Source: Acidimicrobiaceae bacterium (GTDB taxonomy: Bacteria; Actinomycetota; Acidimicrobiia; Acidimicrobiales; RAAP-2). From it: a stretch of 11,376 bases of DNA. The stretch is from contig PLCI01000048.1 of the NCBI GenBank assembly GCA_003135595.1, positions 1-11,376 on the forward strand, read 5' to 3'. Of the stretch, positions 5,205-11,376 are shown piece by piece. The notes beneath the pieces were generated by a model. The model had not been told where the DNA came from and did no database searches. It saw only the letters and a list, made by a program, of their open reading frames with translations. How positions within the stretch are numbered: the stretch's first letter is position 1; each line of letters starts with the position of its first letter. The position numbers and the translations under genes are program-made.

Positions 5205-6929
5205 GTGTCATTCGACGAACCCATCGCCGGTCGCTCTCGGCTGTCGAGAGCGGTCGCCAACCAAGACGGCTTGATCGCACTCGGACGGGCGATCGAGGGG
5301 GGGCCTGCGCGCACTTCGGTCCGACGCCGCCGTCGGCGACCCCGCTGGATCCTGTGGACCAGCGTCGGTTTCGGGTCTGTCGTCATCCTCGTCGTGGCCG
5401 CGCTGGTTGCCGTGTACCTCTACCTCGGCGGCCTCGCGAAGACGATACCGGTGAAGCACCTGCAAAGCGGCAACAACATCCTCCTCGTGGGGTCGACAGA
5501 TCGTTGCTCGCTCAAGCACCCCAACCTCGCCTATGGCCTGTGCTCCCAGGGCGTGACCGGAATCAATAGCGACATCGTGATGATCGCCCACCTTGGCGCG
5601 AACGGCAAGGTGTCGCTGCTCTCGATCCCCCGTGACCTCTTCGTCCCGAATGCGAGGGTCGGCAACAACGCCAACAAGATCGATGCTGCCCTCTACAACG
5701 GTCCGAGCCAGCTCGTCGCGGCCGTCGAAGAGGACTTCGGCATCCCGATCAGCCATTTCATTGAGCTCAATTTCGACACGTTCGCCAATGTCGTCGACGC
5801 GGTGAATGGCATAGACATGTACTTCCCGCGCAAGATCTTTGACGCGTACTCCGGCCTCAACATCGAGCGGCCCGGGTGCTACCACCTGGACGGGATCCAC
5901 GCGCTGCAAGTCGTGAGGGCGCGCCACCTCCAGATCCAGTACTCCGCGGCCGATGGCACCAATCCTCGCAACTGGCCCCAGGAGCCGCTCTCGGACCTCG
6001 CGCGCATCCGCCGCACGCACGAGTTCATGCGCGTGGTTGCAGCCAAGCTCCTGGGCACAGGCATCGGCGATCCGTTCCACGACTTCAACCTCGCGTCGAC
6101 GCTCCTGCCCGACCTCACCGTCGACACCGGCTTCGGCGCGCACCAGATGGTCTCGCTCGCGCTCCAGTACGCGGGCACGAAGATCTCGCAGGTCCCCCAG
6201 CTCACGTACCCGATCGTCCTCAACCAGACCGGCAGCTACACCTACCAGGGGATCCCCGGCTACGGCGACGTCGAGTTCCCGATCCAGCCCGGCGGCTGGC
6301 AGACCGTCGACCAAATCTTCGGTGTCAATCCCAGCCAGAGCCCCTGGACCGGCAAGGCACTCCCCCTCCCCGGTGCCTTCCACATCTCGGTCGAGAACGG
6401 CACGGGCCTCTCCAACCAGGCGGCGATCGTCGCGCAAGCACTTGGCCACAAGGGCTTCAGCGTCAACCAGACCGGCAACCGCGCCGCGGTCGGGACGCCA
6501 GAGGAGACCTTCGTCTGGTACGGCGGTCCGCCCCCGCCCGCTGAGGGGAACTGGAAGAGCGCGAGCCTTGCCGCGGCGCTGCGGGTGATGACCGTGCTGC
6601 AAGGCCCGGTGACGCTCGGCTACAACCCCGCCATGGTGACGCAGCACGACATGGTGACGATCCAGACCGGCTCCGACCTCAGCATCGCGACGCGGAACTG
6701 GACCGCGCCCACCACCACCACGACGACGAGCACGACCACCACGACGTTGGCGGGCGGCTCGACGACGACGTCGACGGTCAAGGTCACGCCGAGCACCGTC
6801 TTGGACCCGCCCGGCGTGAAGACCGACAACAAGCTGTCCGCCCCGTCGTTCACGGCCCAGCCGCTCGCGGCGTGGGACCCACGGGCATGCGCCGCCAACA
6901 TGCCCGTGTGGGTCGATCGGTCCAAGTAG
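5205..6929 (+). CDS. LytR-CpsA-Psr (LCP) family cell-wall glycopolymer ligase with LytR_C domain
   Basis: LCP enzymes move undecaprenyl-linked polymers (teichoic acid, arabinogalactan or capsule) onto peptidoglycan outside the membrane. The 574-residue protein has a cytoplasmic N-terminus ending in an Arg cluster (residues 40-47), then one membrane helix (about 48-74). The LCP domain follows, with D99-R100, D123 in NSDIVMI, SIPRD at 140-144, KIDAALYNG, ELNFDTFANVVDAVNGIDM and LDGIHALQVVRARH...LARIRR. A LytR_C domain begins near 391 (FHISVENGTGLSNQAA). After it come a Thr-rich linker (503-531) and a ~43-residue tail. Two Cys (101 and 113) lie in the loop after D99, where a disulfide is possible. 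The start is GTG 5205, supported by the -10 box just upstream. The polymer substrate is unknown. Confidence 0.92.
   Translation: MSFDEPIAGRSRLSRAVANQDGLIALGRAIEGGPARTSVRRRRRRPRWILWTSVGFGSVVILVVAALVAVYLYLGGLAKTIPVKHLQSGNNILLVGSTDRCSLKHPNLAYGLCSQGVTGINSDIVMIAHLGANGKVSLLSIPRDLFVPNARVGNNANKIDAALYNGPSQLVAAVEEDFGIPISHFIELNFDTFANVVDAVNGIDMYFPRKIFDAYSGLNIERPGCYHLDGIHALQVVRARHLQIQYSAADGTNPRNWPQEPLSDLARIRRTHEFMRVVAAKLLGTGIGDPFHDFNLASTLLPDLTVDTGFGAHQMVSLALQYAGTKISQVPQLTYPIVLNQTGSYTYQGIPGYGDVEFPIQPGGWQTVDQIFGVNPSQSPWTGKALPLPGAFHISVENGTGLSNQAAIVAQALGHKGFSVNQTGNRAAVGTPEETFVWYGGPPPPAEGNWKSASLAAALRVMTVLQGPVTLGYNPAMVTQHDMVTIQTGSDLSIATRNWTAPTTTTTTSTTTTTLAGGSTTTSTVKVTPSTVLDPPGVKTDNKLSAPSFTAQPLAAWDPRACAANMPVWVDRSK
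6711..6797 (+). repeat. Low-complexity Thr-codon tract (ACC/ACG) in the LCP gene
   Basis: Twenty-nine codons are mostly Thr, written as runs of ACC and ACG with a few Ser, Ala, Gly and Val. It encodes a flexible extracellular linker between the LytR_C domain and the C-terminal tail. Such trinucleotide runs are prone to length change. Confidence 0.85.
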
Positions 6930-6992
6930 CCGGCGCGTCCGCCCCGGCGACAGACGAATCGCATCGGCATCGTCCGGCGCAAAGGGGGACCG

Positions 6993-7346
6993 ATGAGCGA
7001 GGACTGGGCGAGGCCAGTCGTGCACTTCGAGATCGAGGCGATCGACCCTGAGGTGCTCGTGCCCTTCTACGAGGCCATGTTCAGCTGGTCCGTGGGCGAG
7101 GGGTTCATCCGGACCTTCGCCGCTGGCCTCGGGGGACCCGAGCCCGGCCCTGCGGGGCACTTCCGCCAGAGCGAGCGGAGCGGCGTGACCCTCTACGTCC
7201 AGGTCGCAGACCTCGCGGCGTCCCTCGAGCTCGCCGCGTCACTCGGCGGCGCCGTCACGCTGCCCCCGTTCGACGTCCCGGGCGGCCCGACGATCGCAGG
7301 GATCACCGATCCCGAGGGCAACCCCGTCACGCTCGTCCAGCAGTAG
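6993..7346 (+). CDS. VOC (glyoxalase/bleomycin resistance) superfamily protein
   Basis: This is a 117-residue single-domain protein of the vicinal oxygen chelate fold. It opens with VVHFEIEAIDPEVLVPFYEAMFSW, the typical first beta-alpha unit, with H11 as a possible metal ligand. A second unit reads VTLYVQVADLAASLELAASLGGAV. It ends in ITDPEGNPVTLVQQ, the family's closing motif with a Glu. The length fits the family. ATG 6993 follows a clear Shine-Dalgarno sequence (AAAGGGGG, 6981-6988). It lies 63 bases after the LCP gene and may be on its own transcript. Its stop is one base from the stop of the convergent minus-strand gene. The substrate is unknown, and family members range from lyases to antibiotic-binding proteins. 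Confidence 0.88.
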   Translation: MSEDWARPVVHFEIEAIDPEVLVPFYEAMFSWSVGEGFIRTFAAGLGGPEPGPAGHFRQSERSGVTLYVQVADLAASLELAASLGGAVTLPPFDVPGGPTIAGITDPEGNPVTLVQQ

Positions 7347-7347
7347 C

Positions 7348-7653
7348 TCAGCCGCGGTCCTCGAAGACCCTTCGCCGGTAGGAGCCGGGCTCGATCACAC
7401 TCCTGAGCGCCTCGAGGCCGTCGTCGATCGGTGCCGTGCTGCTTGTCGGCGCGTCGAGCGCGAGCGGGGCCGGCGCTGTGGCGAACAGCGACACGACGAG
7501 CACGCCGCCGTCCTCAGCGAACGCGGTCGTCCGTCGACGCAGCCCGTCGCGGTGGACGTAGCTCCACGCCTGCACTCCGTCGTCGACCGCGGCGAACGCC
7601 GTCCGCGTGACGCCCGCGGCGAGCGTGAACTGCTCGAGCTCGAGGTACTCCAC
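7348..7653 (-). CDS. Hypothetical protein, possibly a dimeric alpha/beta-barrel (ABM-like) protein
   Basis: This is a 101-residue protein. I do not recognise it with certainty. The pattern MEYLELEQFTLAAGVTRTAFAAVDDGVQAWSYVHRDGLRRRTTAFAEDGGVLVVSLFAT, given here only as a layout of strand, helix, strand and strand, resembles small ferredoxin-fold monooxygenase-like proteins. The second half is less clear. GTG 7653 has a strong Shine-Dalgarno sequence, AGGAGG (7663-7658), that contains the stop codon of the upstream MDR gene. This supports the start and implies one operon with coupled translation. The gene is convergent with the VOC gene with a single base between the stops. A partner role for the oxidoreductase is inference from coupling only. 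Confidence 0.7.
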   Translation of the reverse strand: MEYLELEQFTLAAGVTRTAFAAVDDGVQAWSYVHRDGLRRRTTAFAEDGGVLVVSLFATAPAPLALDAPTSSTAPIDDGLEALRSVIEPGSYRRRVFEDRG

Positions 7654-7661
7654 GATGCCTC

Positions 7662-8657
7662 CTAGGTGCCTTCAGGCGTCTCGACGCCGTCGGCCGCGCC
7701 CACCACGACCACGACGTTGCCCAGCTTCTGGCCGGTCTCGACGAAGCGATATGCCTCGACGATCTGCTCGAGCGGGTAGCGGCGGTCGATCCACGGCGTG
7801 AGCCTGCCAGTCGCCATGAGCTCGGCGAAGTACTGGACGGTCTCGGGATCGAACTTGGGCGGTGCGAACACGACTCTCCTTCCGTGCAGCAACGGCCCGA
7901 GGAACAGCAGGAACAGGTTCTGCAGGTGCGGCCCGGGCCCCGTCGACATGTAGATCGCCCTCGGCTTCATGAGTCGCGTGCACGCACGGTACGACAGCAT
8001 CCCCCAGGCGTCGAACACCAGGTCGTAGCGCTGCTCGTCGGCGGTGAAGTCCTCCGCGGTGTAGTCGACGACCCGGTCGGCGCCGAGCGTGCCGACCATC
8101 TCGAGCCCGTTGGTCGCGCAGACGGCGGTGACCCTCGCGCCCAGCACCTTGGCGAGCTGCACCGCGGCGGATCCGATGCCGCCCGACGCCCCGTAGACGA
8201 GGACCGACGTGCCGTCCGCGACGCCGGCCCGTCGCAGGCTCGACAGCGCGTAGTGCGAGGCCTCCGTGCCCGGCGCGGCGTCCTCGAAGCCCAGGTGCTC
8301 GGGGATTCGCGCCAGCAAGCCGCCCTCGGGGATCGCGAGGTACTCGGCGTGCGCACCGAACCGCCCCTCGACGTACCCGAAGACCCGGTCGCCCACCTCG
8401 TAGGTCGTGACCGCCTGACCGACCGCGACCACCTCGCCGGCGAACTCGGTGCCGAGGATCGTGGCCCTCGGGCGCAGCACGCCCGTGAGGAAGCGCATCG
8501 GCAGCGGGGACGCGGCCCGGTAGTGGCAGTCGGTCCGGTTGACCGTCGTCGCGTGGACCCTGACGAGCAGGTCGGCGTCGCCTACCTCGGGGCGAGGGAC
8601 GTCACGTACCCCGACGACCTCGGGCGCGCCATAGCGCGTGTGCACGGCTGCTCGCAT
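7662..8657 (-). CDS. Zinc-free MDR-superfamily NAD(P)-dependent oxidoreductase (quinone-reductase-like)
   Basis: The 331-residue protein has the medium-chain dehydrogenase/reductase layout. The N-terminal catalytic domain reads MRAAVHTRYGAPEVVGVRDV, then VHATTVNRTDCHYR, and GTEFAGEVVAVG from residue 69. The Rossmann domain shows VLVYGASGGIGSAAVQLAK near 153-170, and LGADRVVDYTAEDF follows. The zinc ligand GHE and the structural Cys cluster of zinc alcohol dehydrogenases are absent, which points to the quinone oxidoreductase or enoyl-reductase side of the family. The substrate is unknown. I chose ATG 8657. An upstream TTG at 8693 would add 12 residues without family likeness. The gene lies 39 bases after the secreted hydrolase gene, and its stop lies inside the ribosome site of the following gene. 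Confidence 0.9.
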   Translation of the reverse strand: MRAAVHTRYGAPEVVGVRDVPRPEVGDADLLVRVHATTVNRTDCHYRAASPLPMRFLTGVLRPRATILGTEFAGEVVAVGQAVTTYEVGDRVFGYVEGRFGAHAEYLAIPEGGLLARIPEHLGFEDAAPGTEASHYALSSLRRAGVADGTSVLVYGASGGIGSAAVQLAKVLGARVTAVCATNGLEMVGTLGADRVVDYTAEDFTADEQRYDLVFDAWGMLSYRACTRLMKPRAIYMSTGPGPHLQNLFLLFLGPLLHGRRVVFAPPKFDPETVQYFAELMATGRLTPWIDRRYPLEQIVEAYRFVETGQKLGNVVVVVGAADGVETPEGT

Positions 8658-8696
8658 GCAGCGATCGTCGCACCTCCCAGGGTGCGGCGCCAAGGC

Positions 8697-10823
8697 TCAG
8701 CCAGGCACACCGACGCACGGTCCGGTCCCGCACTCCTGGGGGACGAAGCCCGTCGCCATGAACGTGTGGATCTGGATGATGATGCCGGGCGTCTGACGCC
8801 CGTAGCCGTGGGGGTCGTTCCCGTACTGGCTGCCCGACGGCGACAGGTTGACCGTCGGCGGCGTCGGGGTGCCGTAGTCCCACAGCTCGATGAACGCGGG
8901 GTTGGAGATGGCCTGGTTGGCCGCGCTCAGCCCCCACTGCATGGTCACGGGCAGATTCACCCTCGGGGTGGGCCAGGAGTTGTTGTTGAAGACCGGCTGG
9001 TGGTTGCGTGCCCCGATCGTGCGCGCGAGCGCCTCGGCGGACACGTTCGCCACCTGGTGGTCCCCGTAGTTCTCGATGATGAAGACCTGCTTCGCCTTGG
9101 TGCCCGCGTAGGGGTGCGACGTCAGGTGCTCTGCGTAGCCCTCGTTCTCGCCTCGGTCCCAGAGCAGCTGGGCGAGCTGGAGGCCGATCTGCTGGTCGGT
9201 CGAGTTGGGGTAGGCGGGGTCGTAGACCGCGGCGAACTCCGACCAGTCGACGGACCGGTCGAGCAGCAGGCCCCCGTAGTTCTCCCCGGGCACGCCGAGG
9301 ATCGCGCGGCTCCACTGCGTCGAGATCGCCGAGACGGCGCCGCCCATGATCCCGCCCTGGGAGTACCCCTGGAAGCCGCACTTGCCCACCGTGAAGCGCA
9401 CCTTGCTGCCCTGCTTGAACGCGGCGTTCGTCGCGAAGCCGTGCGGCGAGTTGATGAGCCGCGCGAGGAACTGGAAGTTCACGAAGCCCTGGAGCATGTG
9501 GTCCACGTTGACGTTGAAGGTGCTCATGTTCTGGAGGGAGGCGGCCACGAGCAGCACGTCGTTGCTGGACATGCCCGACCAGTCCGTCGCGCAGCCCATC
9601 ATGTTGGCGGCGACGCCCTTCACGAATGACGAGCCCGCCACCTCGGTCGCGTCGCCCAGCAGGCCGTGGCCGTACAGGGTGGGCAGCGCTGCCCCGCCCG
9701 CGGCGATGGACGTGGGCATGACGCAGATGAAGTTGGCCCAGATCTGCTTCGACCAGGTCTTGGTCGACGTGGACAGGGTGCCGCGCTCCAGGAGCGGCAG
9801 CCCGTGCTTGTCGACGTTCATCGCGCCGCAGCCCGCGGTGTTCGTGCTGTCGAACATGGCCGTCTGCTTGGTCGGGCAGTGCGCGAGGAAGGTCGGGACC
9901 TGGAAGCTGCCCGAGACCTGGCGCTCGGTGCCGACCGTCGCGACGCTGAAGATGCGGTAGACCGGCGTCGTCTTGCCGACGAGCTTGAACGCCTGGTCGC
10001 GCATCGTGAGCGCGGGGTCGGCGAGGTTGTAGTCGGCGAACTTGGTCGATGACGTGCCGCCTGAGGAGACGACCGAGAAGTCCCAGGCCGCGTACAGGTG
10101 CGTGAGGCTGAACGAGCTCAGGTCGTTCTTGACGAGCCACTTGAGGTGCGCACCCCGGGTGGCAGGCACCATCGTGCCGTTGAGCGCGGCGGACTCCCCC
10201 GCCAGCATCGGGATGCGTGCGCTACTCGTGTCGAACAGGTTGCGCAGCACGACGTCGATGCGGTCGCCCTCGGTGTAGTTGACCGCAGGGTGGATCAAGA
10301 GCAGCTGGGTCGTGGTGTCCGCGTTCTGGGCGTCGAGCTCGGTGAAGTAGGGCACGCAGACGTGACGCGTGACGTCCCAGAGGACGATCGGCACGGACGT
10401 GCTCGTGAGCTTGCCCTTGATCGTGCAGTCCGAGAGGCCGATGTTGGTCGACGTCGCGATGTTCGAGTTCGTGAGCGAGAGGTTCGGGATGTTGATCATG
10501 ACGACGGAGCCCGGGGAGAACCCGTCGTTCTGGTTCTGGTACTTCGGGTTGATGTGCACGCTGGACTTGTTCACGGGCGTCGCGGTCGCCGCGATGTTCA
10601 GCAAGCGCCCAGTCGGCGTGCTCGCCTTCTTGGTGAACGCGTTGTTCGGCCAGGGCAGCAAGCAGTCGTGCCCAGTCGGCGTGGTAACGAGGGCGTCGCA
10701 CTTGGCGACAGCCGGATCAGGCATCGTCGACGCCGATGCGCTCGACGGCGACACGACCGCGACGAGCAGCGGCGAGAGCAGCCCCGCGAGGACGAATGTT
10801 GACAGGGCACGACGGCGCAGCAT
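8697..10823 (-). CDS. Large secreted protein with alpha/beta-hydrolase (lipase/esterase-like) features
   Basis: The 708-residue protein starts with a signal peptide (RRR at 3-5, hydrophobic to about 24, likely cut after ASA near 31). A Cys-bounded segment follows (C42, C54), leading into LLPWPNNAF and DGFSPGSVVMINIP. This resembles the PFPND-type N-terminal region of some secreted bacterial lipases. The hydrolase part shows YGHGLLG (H386, oxyanion-type HG), the nucleophile elbow GYSQGG with S488, and NYGDHQV with D588. H589 or H672 (DPHGYGR) could be the catalytic His. It ends with a C-terminal pair C698/C703. ATG 10823 has a Shine-Dalgarno AAGGGGGA. A frame extending to 11021 lacks signal-peptide logic and was dropped. 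The triad and the substrate are inference. No close named family is certain. Confidence 0.8.
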   Translation of the reverse strand: MLRRRALSTFVLAGLLSPLLVAVVSPSSASASTMPDPAVAKCDALVTTPTGHDCLLPWPNNAFTKKASTPTGRLLNIAATATPVNKSSVHINPKYQNQNDGFSPGSVVMINIPNLSLTNSNIATSTNIGLSDCTIKGKLTSTSVPIVLWDVTRHVCVPYFTELDAQNADTTTQLLLIHPAVNYTEGDRIDVVLRNLFDTSSARIPMLAGESAALNGTMVPATRGAHLKWLVKNDLSSFSLTHLYAAWDFSVVSSGGTSSTKFADYNLADPALTMRDQAFKLVGKTTPVYRIFSVATVGTERQVSGSFQVPTFLAHCPTKQTAMFDSTNTAGCGAMNVDKHGLPLLERGTLSTSTKTWSKQIWANFICVMPTSIAAGGAALPTLYGHGLLGDATEVAGSSFVKGVAANMMGCATDWSGMSSNDVLLVAASLQNMSTFNVNVDHMLQGFVNFQFLARLINSPHGFATNAAFKQGSKVRFTVGKCGFQGYSQGGIMGGAVSAISTQWSRAILGVPGENYGGLLLDRSVDWSEFAAVYDPAYPNSTDQQIGLQLAQLLWDRGENEGYAEHLTSHPYAGTKAKQVFIIENYGDHQVANVSAEALARTIGARNHQPVFNNNSWPTPRVNLPVTMQWGLSAANQAISNPAFIELWDYGTPTPPTVNLSPSGSQYGNDPHGYGRQTPGIIIQIHTFMATGFVPQECGTGPCVGVPG

Positions 10824-10834
10824 GGCTCCCCCTT
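10824..10834 (-). promoter_or_regulatory. Shine-Dalgarno sequence fixing the secreted hydrolase start
   Basis: AAGGGGGA (10834-10827 on the minus strand) lies three bases before ATG 10823. Together with the signal peptide that begins at this ATG, it rules out the longer upstream reading. The VOC gene uses nearly the same ribosome site. Confidence 0.7.
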
Positions 10835-10896
10835 CGACGGCGACGTGGCGTCGGGCGTGTCCCGCTGCCCACCGCGCCGGCTCCTGCCTACCAGAC

Positions 10897-10910
10897 CGGC
10901 CGTAGGGCCG
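10897..10910. repeat. Short inverted repeat CGGCC-N4-GGCCG
   Basis: A five-base GC-only stem with a four-base loop lies in the 125-base spacer between the CopD-like gene and the secreted hydrolase gene. It could be a weak terminator or an operator. No T-tract follows. The same spacer must hold any promoter of the hydrolase gene, but I found no convincing -10/-35 pair. Confidence 0.3.
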
Positions 10911-10948
10911 TCGACACTGCGACCAAGCCTCGGTTTGTCGAGTCCGGG

Positions 10949-11376
10949 CTAGACGACCGTGAAATGCGTCGTGAACGAGCTCGGCCGTCCGTGGTCGTCC
11001 ACGGTGAAGGCAAATAACCACGAGCCAGAGGCCAGCGTCGGGAACCCGACGTAGTGCGTGGCATCGAGCCGGAGCAGGCGAAGCGGCACGGCAGCACCGG
11101 CGCCCGTCTCGACGACGCGGGGGTTCGTGACCTCCCCGGGCGCTCCCGAGAAGAAGACGTGCAGCTGGTTCGGGCCTGCCTGCAGCGTCTCGAGGTACAC
11201 CTCGGCAGCGGCCCCATCCGGCAGGTTGACGGTCAGGATCGTGGGCAAGGACGCGATGAGCGGTTGGCCGCGCGCGGGGGAGACCGCCTGGGCGACGACG
11301 ACGGTCGAGCCGAACAGCAGCACGGGCACCGCGACCGAGACCGCGAAGCCGCGGGCGCCGCGCAGCACTCTCGGCG
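10949..11376 (-). CDS. CopD/YcnJ-like copper-resistance protein, C-terminal end (5' partial)
   Basis: About 142 codons are visible. The reading frame stays open to the right edge, so the start is probably outside. A GTG at 11368 could also start a short protein. One membrane helix (FAVSVAVPVLLFGSTVVVAQAV) is followed by SPARGQ and an extracytoplasmic beta-rich domain, with VYLETLQAGPNQLHVFFSG, then FPTLASGSWLFAFTVDDHG and FTTHFTVV. A last helix plus a beta-sandwich with a GxNxLHV motif is how CopC/CopD fusion proteins and YcnJ relatives of actinobacteria end. These proteins handle copper at the cell surface. Metal-binding residues of the membrane part are not visible here, so copper function is from the family, not from this fragment. 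Confidence 0.7.
   Translation of the reverse strand, partial: PRVLRGARGFAVSVAVPVLLFGSTVVVAQAVSPARGQPLIASLPTILTVNLPDGAAAEVYLETLQAGPNQLHVFFSGAPGEVTNPRVVETGAGAAVPLRLLRLDATHYVGFPTLASGSWLFAFTVDDHGRPSSFTTHFTVV

Noticed and set aside
5110..5280. N-terminal extension of the GNAT protein to 5280
   Set aside because: It would overlap the LCP start and its -10 box, and the added residues do not look like a GNAT fold.
6711..6797. The ACC/ACG run as a CRISPR or regulatory repeat
   Set aside because: It is in frame, encodes a Thr-rich linker, and has neither spacers nor a conserved repeat unit.
5208..7160. A 650-codon open frame on the minus strand across the LCP gene
   Set aside because: It is antisense to a gene with clear LCP motifs, is rich in Arg, Asp and Gly without domains, and arises from high GC content with few stop codons.
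7884..9629. A 581-codon plus-strand open frame across the MDR and hydrolase genes
   Set aside because: It crosses two well-supported minus-strand genes and has the Arg/Val/Gly/His composition of shadow frames, with no motif.
10824..11021. N-terminal extension of the secreted hydrolase to 11021
   Set aside because: The extra 66 residues are charged and low in hydrophobicity. They would bury the signal peptide, and a strong ribosome site precedes ATG 10823.
1..11376. tRNA, rRNA, transposase, integrase, toxin-antitoxin or defence genes
   Set aside because: I looked on both strands and saw no cloverleaf, terminal inverted repeats or protein motifs of these classes. Composition looks even across the window.

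Overview
The window looks like chromosomal DNA from a high-GC actinobacterium. The coding regions have strong GC bias in third positions. Several genes start with GTG. One gene has a -10 box placed as in leaderless actinobacterial transcripts, and a LytR-CpsA-Psr protein carries a Thr-rich tail. A member or relative of the Acidimicrobiia is my best guess, from memory of such Thr-rich tails. I could not test it. No tRNA, rRNA, CRISPR, insertion sequence or phage gene was seen, and there is no gene-free stretch over 300 bases.

Positions 1-4651 form a Kdp high-affinity potassium uptake locus. The left edge cuts into kdpB. kdpC follows one base after its stop, and a small OB-fold protein gene follows kdpC with the same spacing. 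Facing this operon on the minus strand are a membrane histidine kinase (the C-terminal half of KdpD) and the response regulator KdpE, joined by a GTGA stop/start overlap. The cytoplasmic N-terminal half of KdpD (KdpD/Walker domain plus universal-stress-protein domain) is a separate gene on the plus strand. It is divergent from the kinase half and only about 23 bases away. The split sensor, the divergent arrangement and the OB-fold gene in the operon are the most unusual points in the window.

Positions 4652-7350 hold a GNAT acetyltransferase (minus), a divergent LytR-CpsA-Psr cell-wall glycopolymer ligase with a LytR_C domain (plus), and a small VOC/glyoxalase-fold protein (plus). A hairpin spans both convergent stop codons at 4649-4680.

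Positions 7348-11376 are all minus strand. In transcription order they are the C-terminal end of a CopD-like copper-resistance membrane protein (cut by the right edge), a large secreted protein with alpha/beta-hydrolase features, a zinc-free MDR (quinone-reductase-like) oxidoreductase, and a 101-residue protein of uncertain family whose Shine-Dalgarno sequence overlaps the upstream stop codon. Apart from the Kdp locus, the genes have no obvious common pathway. I see no new defence system or mobile system here.
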